A program made the translations under genes and the position numbers. Below are positions 8,868 through 16,866 of a stretch of 64,000 bases of DNA, piece after piece. The stretch spans positions 24,527 through 88,526 of the forward strand of contig CAYXUL010000003.1 of NCBI GenBank assembly GCA_964468475.1, read 5' to 3'. This stretch comes from JBECKX01 sp964468475. Lineage in GTDB: Bacteria; Zixibacteria; MSB-5A5; CAIYYT01. The notes beneath the pieces were generated by a model. The model saw only the letters and a list, made by a program, of their open reading frames with translations, was not told the DNA's origin and did no database searches. Numbering within the stretch: the first letter of the stretch is position 1; each line of letters begins with the position of its first letter.

Positions 8868-9461
8868 CTATCTCGCCGCGGTCTTCAGGGCTTCTTTGAT
8901 TATTACGTCCGAAGTATGCTGATCGCCTATCGCTTTTACGGCACTCTCCACCGAATGTTTGGCCTCATAGCGGCCGTAGCCGAGCGCTTCCAGCGCCATC
9001 ACGGCTTCCTCAACCTGAGAGGGCCGCCGCGATTCGGCGATCTCCCTCAGTGAAATTATCTTACCGATTTTTTCCTTTAACTCAAGCACTAATCGACCGG
9101 CGGTTTTCGGACCGATGCCGCTAATCGTACCCAGGAGCGTCTTGTCCTCGTCAAGTATCGAGCGAACCAGTTCCTCGATCTTGATTCCCGAGATGATAGT
9201 CAAAGCCAGCCTCGGTCCCACGCCCGAAACCTGAATCAGCAGCTCGAAGACTTCGCGTTCGACTGTGGAAGCAAACCCCACGAGCTCGATGGCGTTCTCG
9301 CGAACCTGCATTGATGTGTAGAGAAGCACTTCGCTGTCAGTCTCCGGAAGCTGTCTATAGGTCGAGAGTGGGATGGACACCTTGTAGCCGATGCCCCCAA
9401 CCATAACTTCAGCCCGGTCCGGGGTCTTGTTGATCAGGGTACCTTTGACAACTGAGATCAA
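8868..9461 (-). CDS. ruvA: Holliday junction DNA-binding subunit RuvA
   Basis: A 197-residue protein that binds four-way DNA junctions as a tetramer and loads RuvB. The N-terminal OB fold begins ISVVKGTL, and the two helix-hairpin-helix motifs are visible as VSGVGPRLALTII and ISGIGPKTAGRLVLEL. The C-terminal domain III (EEAVMALEALGYGRYEA) contacts RuvB. I start it at TTG 9461, which overlaps the ruvC stop as TTGA and has GAGGAG seven bases upstream; a TTG ten codons earlier would add residues absent from the family. Confidence 0.95.
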   Translation of the reverse strand: MISVVKGTLINKTPDRAEVMVGGIGYKVSIPLSTYRQLPETDSEVLLYTSMQVRENAIELVGFASTVEREVFELLIQVSGVGPRLALTIISGIKIEELVRSILDEDKTLLGTISGIGPKTAGRLVLELKEKIGKIISLREIAESRRPSQVEEAVMALEALGYGRYEAKHSVESAVKAIGDQHTSDVIIKEALKTAAR

Positions 9462-9934
9462 ACCGCCGCTCCTCGCTTCAGACAGTGGCAATACGCGACT
9501 GCGAGCGCATCTGAGATGTCAAGCGGCTGCGGTTGCTCCTTGAGCTTAAGAAGATGTGTTATCATATAGCTGACTTGCTCCTTGGCAGCGGCGCCGTTAC
9601 CAACAACGGCTTGCTTGACCTCGCGTGGTGAATATTCAAAAAGTGGAATCTCTTCCATTGCGCAGGCAAGCAAAACCACGCCGCGAGCCTGCCCCAGCGA
9701 CATGGCTACTTTGACATTCTTCCCGTAGAAACCCTCTTCCAGAGCGACTTCCTCGGGTTTCTCGGCTCTCAGTAATTCCGTGATCTCACTATATACCTTG
9801 TGAAGCCGCAACGCAATCTCCCCGCGGCCGGTTCGAAAACAGCCGCTACGCAAGACTTCGACCCCCCGTTCGGTCACATCGACAAGTCCAAACCCGGTAA
9901 CAGCCAGGCCGGGATCAATGCCGAGCACGCGCAT
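9458..9934 (-). CDS. ruvC: Crossover junction endodeoxyribonuclease RuvC
   Basis: A 158-residue RNase H-fold resolvase that cuts Holliday junctions symmetrically. The acidic active site is intact: D7 (LGIDPGLAVTGFG), E66/E67 (ALEEGFYGKNV), D139 and D142 (LDISDALAVAYCH). Length is normal. Its ATG overlaps the yebC stop by one base (TGATG) and its TGA overlaps the ruvA start, so yebC-ruvC-ruvA are translationally coupled. Confidence 0.97.
   Translation of the reverse strand: MRVLGIDPGLAVTGFGLVDVTERGVEVLRSGCFRTGRGEIALRLHKVYSEITELLRAEKPEEVALEEGFYGKNVKVAMSLGQARGVVLLACAMEEIPLFEYSPREVKQAVVGNGAAAKEQVSYMITHLLKLKEQPQPLDISDALAVAYCHCLKRGAAV
9469..9474 (-). promoter_or_regulatory. Ribosome binding site deciding the ruvA start
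   Basis: GAGGAG on the minus strand lies inside the end of ruvC, seven bases before the TTG at 9461. It supports that TTG as the ruvA start over a longer frame beginning at 9491. Confidence 0.7.
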
Positions 9935-10683
9935 CAGTTGCTTAGCTGCTCCATTGTCTTCTCATCGATGTCAAAGTTGGCGTATACCCGCTGAACATCA
10001 TCGTGCTCATCAAACGCCTCGTAGAGCTTCAACATCTGCTCAGCCTGCTTGCCATCGAGCTTGATTGTGTTCTGAGGTTGCATCGTGATCTCCGCCATTG
10101 CCACGGGGATGCTTTTAGCCTCCAAAGCCGAGCGGACATCCTCGAACGCTTCCGGTGGCGTAATGATTTCATAGACCTCGTCTTCGGTGGTCATATCAGT
10201 TGCACCGGCTTCGAGCACTATCTCCATCAAGTCATCTTCAGGGATCCGAGCCTTTTCGACCTGGATAAACCCGATCCGGTCAAACATCCAGGCGACACAA
10301 CCGTTCTCACCCAGGTTTCCATTGTACCTGCTGAACAAGTGCCGAATCTCAGCCACGGTGCGATTCTTATTATCTGTGAGAGCTTCCACCATCACCGCGA
10401 CCCCGCCGGGGCCATAGCCTTCGTAGCTGGCATCTTCGTAGGCGGCGCCTTCAAGCTCGCCGGTTCCCTTCTTGATCGCACGCTCGATGTTATCATTGGG
10501 CATGCTGTTATCTTTGGCAATTTGTACCGCCGAACGCAGGCGCGGATTGGAGTCGAGATCGCCTCCCCCCTCGCGCGCAGCCACTGTAATTTCCTTGATC
10601 AGCTTGGTAAAGAGCTTGCCACGCGCAGCGTCAGCCTTGCCCTTTTTACGCTTAATTGTCGACCATTTGGAATGACCAGACAT
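9934..10683 (-). CDS. yebC: YebC/PmpR-family protein (translation or transcription regulator)
   Basis: A 249-residue member of the YebC/PmpR (TACO1) family. Relatives have been described as DNA-binding regulators and, more recently, as factors that help ribosomes through polyproline stretches. The N-terminal signature MSGHSKWSTIKRKKGKADA is diagnostic, followed by the acidic ferredoxin-like domains (YEGYGPGGVAVMVEALTDN). The start is ATG 10683 with a near-perfect GGAGGAG just upstream; the open frame continues 21 codons further but outside the family. It is first in the yebC-ruvCAB block, a very common arrangement. Confidence 0.96.
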   Translation of the reverse strand: MSGHSKWSTIKRKKGKADAARGKLFTKLIKEITVAAREGGGDLDSNPRLRSAVQIAKDNSMPNDNIERAIKKGTGELEGAAYEDASYEGYGPGGVAVMVEALTDNKNRTVAEIRHLFSRYNGNLGENGCVAWMFDRIGFIQVEKARIPEDDLMEIVLEAGATDMTTEDEVYEIITPPEAFEDVRSALEAKSIPVAMAEITMQPQNTIKLDGKQAEQMLKLYEAFDEHDDVQRVYANFDIDEKTMEQLSN

Positions 10684-10747
10684 TAACTCCTCCGTTATCG
10701 CACTAGAATCCGGCTTTAATGAAATAAACCTACTCGCCGTGCGCAAT

Positions 10748-11075
10748 AGAAAAGAGGGGGAGGCGGGTACCGTAGGGTTTTACACACCCCGGCTTCGATC
10801 CCGATCTNNNNNNNNNNNNNNNNNNNNNNNNNNNNNNNNNNNNNNNNNNNNNNNNNNNNNNNNNNNNNNNNNNNNNNNNNNNNNNNNNNNNNNNNNNNNN
10901 NNNNNNNCGAATCCACCCCTCTCGTAGAGGGGTTAGGGATTTTCTCGTCAACGGCACCGAGAGCGCAGCATCTTCTTCCGGTACGAGATAGTCGGGGAAT
11001 GAAACTGAAGCAACAAAACGGGTCAACTCGGGAAACTCGTCCCCTCTTGAGAGGGGACTACAGGGGTGTGTGGGT
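10748..11075. repeat. Cluster of CCCCTCT/AGAGGGG palindromic repeats around the gap
   Basis: A perfect 7-bp stem CCCCTCT-CGT-AGAGGGG is at 10916-10932 and a related palindrome CCCCTCTTGAGAGGGG at 11041-11056, the latter followed by AGGGGTGTGTGGG. On the other side of the gap the sequence TTTTACACACCCC (about 10779-10791) is the complement of that AGGGGTGTGT tail. The gap is thus bounded by inverted and direct copies of one small repeat family, which probably caused the assembly break. Confidence 0.65.
10808..10907. other. Assembly gap, 100 N
   Basis: Exactly 100 undetermined bases, the same size as the three other gaps in the window, so it is a placeholder and not a measured distance. Confidence 0.99.
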
Positions 11076-11103
11076 CAAGCCTATCAGGCCAAAAATACAA
11101 CTA

Positions 11104-11814
11104 CTAATTCGGAAAGTGGTAGCTTATCGAGGCGTACACCGGGAAGAAAAGCATGTTCTTCCGCAGCGGGCCGAGGGTTTCGCCTTCTCCGTCCCAGGCG
11201 GCGCCAAACGAATTCAGGCTGACGCCTTCGATGGAGAGTTGCACGCTGAGTAAAGGGGCGATGTTAGCCATCACGCCAACTCCACCCGAGAATGCAGGCT
11301 TTGCTCCAAGGGTGTAGTCGCGATATTCGACCGGCGAGGTGCCGGCTTGCGGCATTGAAATGCGCTGGGCTTCAAAGAACCCGGCGCCGACTTTGAAGAA
11401 AGGCCGCACCGCTCCGGATGGAATCATCAGATATTGAAAATACCCGCCAAAGCGACGAATGCGCACGCGGGAGTCGTCGACACCGGCGCCGAATACCGCT
11501 AAATCGCGCGGATGAAACGACGAGTACGACATTTCCAAGCCGACTATCGTACAATTGGTCACGTAGAAACCAAACTCGCCCGTGAAGCTGATGCCCTCTT
11601 TGCGCCAGCTGGCGTAAATTTGATCGTAGTTGGCATCTGCCAGAGCGCCGGCAGGAATGGTGTACCCCAGCATCGGTGAGAGGAAGAATTGGCCGGAACG
11701 ATCCTGAGATTCGTACCTGCCTGCAAGCGCCGGGTGACTACCAGCCAGCAGTAATCCTCCTGCCAGAAGGATCGCGCCAAGGTTTGTGCAAAGTTTGCTC
11801 ATTGTTTTGTCCAT
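11104..11814 (-). CDS. Predicted outer-membrane beta-barrel protein
   Basis: About 236 residues with a signal peptide (hydrophobic LGAILLAGGLLLAG, likely cleavage after HPALA) followed by alternating, aromatic-rich strands typical of an eight-stranded OMP-like barrel: FFLSPMLGYTIPAG, GEFGFYVTNCTIVGLEMSYS, FGGYFQYLMI, VRPFFKVGAGFF. The last strand ends in YASISYHFPN, close to an outer-membrane C-terminal aromatic signature. The start is uncertain: ATG at 11847, 11814 or 11802 are in frame and none has a clear ribosome binding site; 11814 or 11802 give the more conventional signal peptide. Specific function is unknown. Confidence 0.75.
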   Translation of the reverse strand: MDKTMSKLCTNLGAILLAGGLLLAGSHPALAGRYESQDRSGQFFLSPMLGYTIPAGALADANYDQIYASWRKEGISFTGEFGFYVTNCTIVGLEMSYSSFHPRDLAVFGAGVDDSRVRIRRFGGYFQYLMIPSGAVRPFFKVGAGFFEAQRISMPQAGTSPVEYRDYTLGAKPAFSGGVGVMANIAPLLSVQLSIEGVSLNSFGAAWDGEGETLGPLRKNMLFFPVYASISYHFPN

Positions 11815-11872
11815 CACAGTTAGGTATCGGCAAACTCTGAGTTTCATTTAGAAGCAATTGCCACAAAATTGG

Positions 11873-11908
11873 ACAAAAAAAAGCGGCAGACCGGATGGCC
11901 TGCCGCTT
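11873..11908 (-). terminator. Intrinsic terminator of the 11933-12601 gene
   Basis: On the minus strand AAGCGGCAG and CTGCCGCTT form a 9-bp stem (11881-11908) followed directly by a run of T (11873-11880). It lies 25 bases after the stop codon of the upstream barrel gene and separates it from the next one. Confidence 0.9.
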
Positions 11909-11932
11909 GGAAATCAAAAAATTCAGCGAAAT

Positions 11933-12601
11933 TTACATTCCGCCGCCGCCGGAACCGAAGAAGCCCAGCACACCGATCATCACGCCGAAGGCAGTACCGC
12001 TATTTGAGTCGCCTTTAAAGGTGGTGCCGGCAGTAGTGACCTCGGCCTTGCCGTTCTCGAGCTCGAAGAACGCTTCGCCGTGCAAGCCAAGACTGTTGTT
12101 CAGCATCCAAGTACCGCCACCCATAAAGCGAGCCGCCCAACCAGTATTCTTGGTTTCGTTGTCGGCTGCAACAGAAACCAGTTTCGCTGAGGTGTTAGGG
12201 TAGGTAGTCTTGTCCTGCATGTAGACGAATGATCCGGCCAGGAAAGGCAGAACCTTGCCCTTGGGGTTATCAGCATTCTTGGCAGTCGGGAACCAGAAAA
12301 CAATCGGGCCAGCGCCAATATCGGTGGTCTTGACGTCGCCAAGTTTGGAGTAGGCAAACTGCACTGTACCACCGACTGCGATCCCGTCGGCCAGGAAATA
12401 GGCGAGGGCGGGATTGAGCTGGAAGTAGCTCGGGCTCTTGTCTCCGACTTTGTTCAGGTCACCGCTCTTGGTCATGAAGGACCCGTTCGTGGCGCCGTCC
12501 AGAAGGATCTTGCCCTTGGCTACCGGGTTGTCAGCCATCGCCGATGCGACCAGCAACAGCGAAAGTACACAAATCAGGGATACCATAACTCTCTTGTTCA
12601 T
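11933..12601 (-). CDS. Predicted outer-membrane beta-barrel protein
   Basis: A 222-residue secreted protein with signal peptide MNKRVMVSLICVLSLLLVASAMA and a mature part of alternating strands (AYFLADGIAVGGTVQFAYS, VLPFLAGSFVYMQ, WAARFMGGGTWML). It resembles the generic outer-membrane protein beta-barrel families (OmpW/Omp_b-brl like). The end is unusual: instead of a terminal aromatic it finishes FGVMIGVLGFFGSGGGGM, a glycine-rich tail. A strong AAAGGAA ribosome binding site precedes the ATG, and it has its own terminator, so it is likely a monocistronic, well expressed gene. Ligand or role unknown. Confidence 0.78.
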   Translation of the reverse strand: MNKRVMVSLICVLSLLLVASAMADNPVAKGKILLDGATNGSFMTKSGDLNKVGDKSPSYFQLNPALAYFLADGIAVGGTVQFAYSKLGDVKTTDIGAGPIVFWFPTAKNADNPKGKVLPFLAGSFVYMQDKTTYPNTSAKLVSVAADNETKNTGWAARFMGGGTWMLNNSLGLHGEAFFELENGKAEVTTAGTTFKGDSNSGTAFGVMIGVLGFFGSGGGGM

Positions 12602-13041
12602 TTGAATTCCTTTCAGTTTGAGGTTGCTTCCCTGTTCATATTTGAGTCTACGTGACTTTCACGCTTTCATTTGCAAACAAAAGTGAAATTCTTCACGCTC
12701 TATCGAAATCCCACATTTACCGCGCTGAGTGTTGCTGAAGCAGTCAGCAAATTAACGGCAATTCGCTTGGATTTCTCCTTATCTTACCCGGAGCGTCGGA
12801 GGCATTCGGGTGCACTCCGCCCGGTCTTACGATATTATTTCTGGAAATAATCGACTCACAAACTCGGAATCAACAAAAACATTCTAGTAATTTTGTTAAG
12901 GTGTTACGAGACAATAGATAACGTTTCCAATTTCCTGCTGCTCGGGCAAGATGCGGGAGGACAGACCGCTTGAAAAGCATTGGATGGTCTGCCCGCCAAA
13001 CGATTACAGGAAGCCGCGCCTCCAGACCGATAGGAATATCG
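12602..13041. other. Intergenic region, no gene seen
   Basis: About 440 bases between two convergently ordered barrel genes on the minus strand. It should hold the promoter of the 11933-12601 gene. I see AT-rich patches (12880-12920) and a loose inverted repeat around 12960-13000, but nothing that meets a promoter or terminator consensus well enough to call. Confidence 0.5.
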
Positions 13042-13746
13042 TTATTTCGACATCGGCGCGCCGGTTTGACCGAGCCAGAAATGCAGACCGACGAGAACCT
13101 GAAGCATGTACATGCTTTGGTCGGCAAAAACGATGTGCAGGCGTGGCAGCACGAAAAGCGACATCGTTTCTGTCATTAGACGCTGGTACATCACGCCACC
13201 GAAGAAACCGAGATCGGTGACGCCGTGGTCGTAAAGCCCGATGCCGGCATTCAACAGCAGCATGGAAGCCCGCATGTAGCTGAGAGCATAGAGGCCGCTG
13301 GCAAGAAAGGAGATCTTTAGATCGCTGTTACTCTCCTTTGCCTGAGTTGCCTGCGCCAGGCTGATTTTGTTGGCAAAATGACTACCGGGTGTACCGGTTT
13401 GACTCAGCTGTGGGATGTCGAAGTTGGATTCAGTGGTGACCTTATACTGCTGGAACATCAACTCGCCCCCGAGCATGATCTTGTCAGTCACGCCATAGTA
13501 GAAGCTACCGCCGAAGTCAAAACCAGCATCCACATTGGTCTTTGCAGTGAAACGGTCGGCCGATGCCTCGTAGTCTTTAAACCTGTTGCCGAAGCCAAAG
13601 GCATAACCGGCATACGGTCCCACCATCATAAATTGCTTCAAGCTCATTTGTGCGCTGGAGTGAATGTTGCCAGCTGTGGATTGGCCCATCGTGGGATAGG
13701 TCAGAGCGACACTCAAGAAAATTCCAAGTAGAGTTGTTTTTTTCAA
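13042..13746 (-). CDS. Predicted outer-membrane beta-barrel protein
   Basis: A 234-residue protein with signal peptide (KKTTLLGIFLSVALTYPTMG, cleavage near GQS) and a porin-like pattern of strands: VGPYAGYAFGFGNRF, AGFDFGGSFYYGVTDKIMLG, LMFQQYKVTTE, MTETMSLFVLPRLHIVF. The final strand MLQVLVGLHFWLGQTGA is probably followed by a short tail. Start is TTG at 13746, chosen because GGAGGAATGAGATC precedes it; the ATG inside that leader is followed by an in-frame stop. It is the third small barrel gene in a row, but the three are not close copies. Confidence 0.75.
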   Translation of the reverse strand: MKKTTLLGIFLSVALTYPTMGQSTAGNIHSSAQMSLKQFMMVGPYAGYAFGFGNRFKDYEASADRFTAKTNVDAGFDFGGSFYYGVTDKIMLGGELMFQQYKVTTESNFDIPQLSQTGTPGSHFANKISLAQATQAKESNSDLKISFLASGLYALSYMRASMLLLNAGIGLYDHGVTDLGFFGGVMYQRLMTETMSLFVLPRLHIVFADQSMYMLQVLVGLHFWLGQTGAPMSK

Positions 13747-14083
13747 GATCTCATTCCTCCGTATTGAAGTAGCAAAAGGATCGCTATGATAGGTGATTGA
13801 AGTCTATTTAAGAACGGATTATAATTGTCGGCTACCACCTCCCGCAAGCGCAATTCACAGGACTCCCAGCCGGAGACTTTTAAGAGCCGGTGCTGCGTTC
13901 TCCACCTGTTAGATCTGAATCCTGTTTTTATATGAATTTGAAGATGATTCGCAATACGTTTAGTAACTCCGGCAGCACGCTACTTAAGCCATCTGCGTGT
14001 CGTAAACAGAGAAGACGAGTAATGCACTCGCCCTCCGATATTCTGCCGGCAGTCATGTCCCTGCTATCAGCTGCAACCGCGGA
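13747..14083. other. Intergenic region, no gene seen
   Basis: About 340 bases between the third barrel gene and the EF-G gene, both on the minus strand. It must contain the promoter for the barrel gene and the end of the EF-G transcript. A tRNA-like patch at 13878-13930 does not fold into a proper cloverleaf and is not called. Confidence 0.5.
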
Positions 14084-16165
14084 CTAGTTGCCTTCAGCGC
14101 GCTCAGCTTCATAGGCAGCCACCAGCTTGTCGGTGATTTCCTTCGGCACAGGATCATAGTGGCTGAATTGCTGAATGTGTCGGCCACGGCCGCCTGTCAT
14201 CGAGCGCAGCGAAGTTGAATACTTGAAGAGCTCCGACAGAGGCGCCTGAGCTTTGACCCGCTGCTTGCCATTGCCCAGCGGTTCCATGCCGAGAATCTTG
14301 CCACGCCGGGAGGACATATCGCCCATCACGTCACCGGTATGATCATCGGGCACGACAATTTCGAGGTTATACACAGGCTCCAGGAGGATCGGGCCACACT
14401 CCCTCGCTGCTTTCTTGAATGCCATCGAGCCGGCAATCTTAAACGCCATGTCGGACGAGTCGACGGTGTGATACGATCCGAAAAAGAGGGTGACTTTGAC
14501 ATCGACCACTTTATTGCCGGAGATGACGCCCTGTTCCATCGCTTCGACAATTCCCTTCTCAACCGAAGGAATGAACTTCGACGGAATCACACCCCCGGTG
14601 ATGGCGTCGACAAATTCGAAGCTCTCGCCCCGCTTGAGCGGTTCAAGCCGGATCGAAACATCACCGTATTGGCCCCGGCCGCCGCTCTGTTTCTTGTAAC
14701 GGTATTGGGTCTCACCTTTACGGGTGATCGTCTCGCGATATGGTATCCGTGGTTCAATAAGCTGAACCTCAATTCCCAGGTTGTTTTTCAGCTTTTTCAT
14801 GATGACATCGAGGTGAAGCTCGCCCTGGCCGTGCACAATCGTCTGCTTTAACTCAGGGTTGACCTCATAAGAAAATGTCGGGTCTTCATGGGCCAGGGAA
14901 GTAAAGCCGGTTCCCATCTTGTCTTCATCACCTTTGGATTCAACAAGGACGCCAAACTCGATTGATGGCGGCGGAAACTCAATCGGCGGGATTTCTACTT
15001 TGCTGCTGTTATCGCAAATCGTGTCCCCGGTATGCGTATCTTTAAGTTTTACGAAGGCGCCGATGTCGCCGGCATGGACAGTCTGCATCTCGGTGCGTTC
15101 CTTGCCGTTCAGAGCATAGATCTGGCCGATCTTCTCGGAATGCCCACGGCTGGAATTATAGACCTCGGTCCCGGGTTTGAGAGTACCGGAGTACATGCGG
15201 AAAAGGGTCAGCTCACCGACGTGTTTTTCGGCAACCGTCTTGAAAACGAATGCAACCAACGGCTGGCCATCTCCGGTTTTCCAAGCTTCGACTTTCTCGT
15301 CTTTAAGCACATTGATTTCCGGAAACTTGCTCGGCGCCGGCAAGTAGCGGCAAATGGAATCCAGAAGCAGCTTAACTCCGCGATTGCTGGTAGCAGAGGT
15401 GATGAACACCGGGAACAGAACACGATCCTGGATCGCCTTGCGAAGCCCGATTTCAAGCTCTTCCGGTGTCAGTTCTCCGGCTTCAAAAAACTTTTCAAGC
15501 AACTTGTCATCGGCTTCGGCAGCCGCCTCAACAAGCTTCTCGCGTGCCTCCTTGCATCTTCCCTCCAAATCGCCGGGAACCGCCATCTCCTTGGCGGCGC
15601 CGTCTTCGCCGAACTCATAAGCCTTCATCTCCAAGAGATCGACCACACCCTTCAATTCCAGCGCCTGGCCAATGGGAAGTTGAACCGGCAACGCCCTCGG
15701 ACTCAGAATATCATGAATCTTACCGAGGCATGCGTCGAAATCAACATGCTCTTTGTCGATTTTGTTGACGACTATAGCCATTGGTGTTGAGTAATTGTCT
15801 GCTGTCTCGAACGCTATTTCAGAACCACCTTCGGGGCCCGTGAAAGCGTCAATCACCAGCATGGCGGTATCGACAACTCGTAAGCCGCCGACGACTTCGC
15901 CCACGAAGTCGACAAAACCGGGCATATCGACCAGGTTGATTTTGTTGCCTTGATGTTCGCAGTGCAGCAGAGTCGCGGAAATCGAGATCTGCCGTTTGGT
16001 TTCTTCTTCGCTGTAATCCGATACTGTTGAACCGTCCTCGATTTTGCCCAGCCGACTTGCGACTTTTGTGGTGTAAAGGATCGCTTCCGCCAGCGAAGTC
16101 TTTCCGCTGGCGCCATGCCCAACCAAGCCGATATTCCTGATCTGGTCAGCCTGAAATTCCTTCAA
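14084..16165 (-). CDS. fusA: Elongation factor G-like GTPase (EF-G2 type)
   Basis: A 693-residue five-domain translational GTPase. G1 is GHGASGKTS at residues 16-24, G3 DMPGF at 80-84, G4 NKID at 134-137. Domains II to V follow, with domain IV containing YRKQSGGRGQYGDV-type sequence and the end DMSSRRGKILGME. The G1 loop GHGASGKTS in place of the canonical AHIDAGKTT marks the EF-G2 subfamily, a paralogue of the main translocase whose role is less clear. It stands alone here, without rpsL, rpsG or tuf, which also fits a second copy. Start is TTG 16165 behind GAGGAG. Ribosome translocation versus a specialised role cannot be decided from sequence. Confidence 0.9.
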   Translation of the reverse strand: MKEFQADQIRNIGLVGHGASGKTSLAEAILYTTKVASRLGKIEDGSTVSDYSEEETKRQISISATLLHCEHQGNKINLVDMPGFVDFVGEVVGGLRVVDTAMLVIDAFTGPEGGSEIAFETADNYSTPMAIVVNKIDKEHVDFDACLGKIHDILSPRALPVQLPIGQALELKGVVDLLEMKAYEFGEDGAAKEMAVPGDLEGRCKEAREKLVEAAAEADDKLLEKFFEAGELTPEELEIGLRKAIQDRVLFPVFITSATSNRGVKLLLDSICRYLPAPSKFPEINVLKDEKVEAWKTGDGQPLVAFVFKTVAEKHVGELTLFRMYSGTLKPGTEVYNSSRGHSEKIGQIYALNGKERTEMQTVHAGDIGAFVKLKDTHTGDTICDNSSKVEIPPIEFPPPSIEFGVLVESKGDEDKMGTGFTSLAHEDPTFSYEVNPELKQTIVHGQGELHLDVIMKKLKNNLGIEVQLIEPRIPYRETITRKGETQYRYKKQSGGRGQYGDVSIRLEPLKRGESFEFVDAITGGVIPSKFIPSVEKGIVEAMEQGVISGNKVVDVKVTLFFGSYHTVDSSDMAFKIAGSMAFKKAARECGPILLEPVYNLEIVVPDDHTGDVMGDMSSRRGKILGMEPLGNGKQRVKAQAPLSELFKYSTSLRSMTGGRGRHIQQFSHYDPVPKEITDKLVAAYEAERAEGN

Positions 16166-16342
16166 GAGATACTCCTCTATCGCTCAATTGTAAATTTACC
16201 GCTCAATATGTCGTTTTATGTCACTTATCGTGAACGCGTATTTTATCAGGAGTCTCTCAGCTTGTCAACCGATTATTAGGCTCTGGCTTTGCCCAAGTGA
16301 CGCGCGGAATACCGATGGACAAACAAGATCGGCATAACGACG

Positions 16343-16519
16343 ATGGACATAGTTCTCTTCGCACCTAAGATAATGCCGATTATGTTTGAATTCGTTGCGA
16401 TCGCTGTAATACTCACAATAGCGTTCGGTAAGATCATTCACCGGATTGGTAATCCTGCGGACTCAGGGCGCCCCATCCATCCCAGTAAGTTATTGTCATT
16501 CAGGAGCGTACATGAATAG
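16343..16519 (+). CDS. Candidate 58-residue small membrane protein
   Basis: An open frame from ATG 16343 to TAG 16519. It encodes one strongly hydrophobic helix (FEFVAIAVILTIAFGK) flanked by charged residues and a basic, proline-containing tail (HRIGNPADSGRPIHPSK). It lies divergently upstream of the EF-G gene and co-directionally before the flagellar-rod-like gene at 16647. No ribosome binding site is apparent for 16343 or for the in-frame ATGs at 16373 and 16382. It may be a real micro-gene or chance. Confidence 0.3.
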   Translation: MDIVLFAPKIMPIMFEFVAIAVILTIAFGKIIHRIGNPADSGRPIHPSKLLSFRSVHE

Positions 16520-16646
16520 CGCGACGGCAAGGTCCCTGCGCGCGCCTTTTTTCGCCTGCAGGCGCGAAGATCCCGTCTCACGGCAAGCAGGACTAACTCA
16601 TTTTCAGGTGAATTTGTGACGATCTAAACTATATAAGGAGAAAATT

Positions 16647-16850
16647 ATGCTTTCGTCAGTCACAGCGGCACTACAGGCAAATATCGAAACTTTCAATGCT
16701 GCGGCCCAACGCGCCAGCAGGCCGGAACGCAACGACCCGGCACGGGACATTCCCGATCTTATGGTCGCTGAGCGCGCTGTCGAGGCGAGCATCAACGCCC
16801 TGCGCCAACTGTACCAAACAGATAGCCACGTCATAGATCTGCTCGCGTGA
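16647..16850 (+). CDS. Mini protein resembling the flagellar rod/hook C-terminal segment
   Basis: A 67-residue protein. It begins LSSVTAALQANIETFNAAAQRA, like the N-terminal helix of FlgB/FlgC/FlgG proteins, and ends PDLMVAERAVEASINALRQL with YQTDSHVIDLLA, close to the C-terminal helix of those proteins (MVxAxRAYEAN...LLDL). The middle of a rod protein is missing. The start is well supported: AAGGAG lies seven bases before the ATG. No flagellar genes surround it. It is separated from the convergent glycosyltransferase by only 16 bases. Small proteins of this kind are sometimes annotated as flagellar basal body proteins in non-flagellated bacteria; function unknown. Confidence 0.7.
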   Translation: MLSSVTAALQANIETFNAAAQRASRPERNDPARDIPDLMVAERAVEASINALRQLYQTDSHVIDLLA

Positions 16851-16866
16851 GCAGACTTCGCGCCGA

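Larger units (their letters stand above)
10684..11103. other. Intergenic region with assembly gap
   Basis: Between yebC and a beta-barrel gene, interrupted by 100 N (10808-10907). The readable DNA consists mainly of the palindromic repeats annotated separately. The yebC promoter is expected just upstream of 10683 and so may lie partly within or beside the gap. I see no gene here. Confidence 0.6.

Noticed and set aside
13878..13930. tRNA-like patch (CTTTTAAGAG and GTTCTCCACC) near the third barrel gene
   Set aside because: Reverse complement shows a leucine-like anticodon region, but the anticodon stem does not pair and there is no T-arm consensus or acceptor stem.
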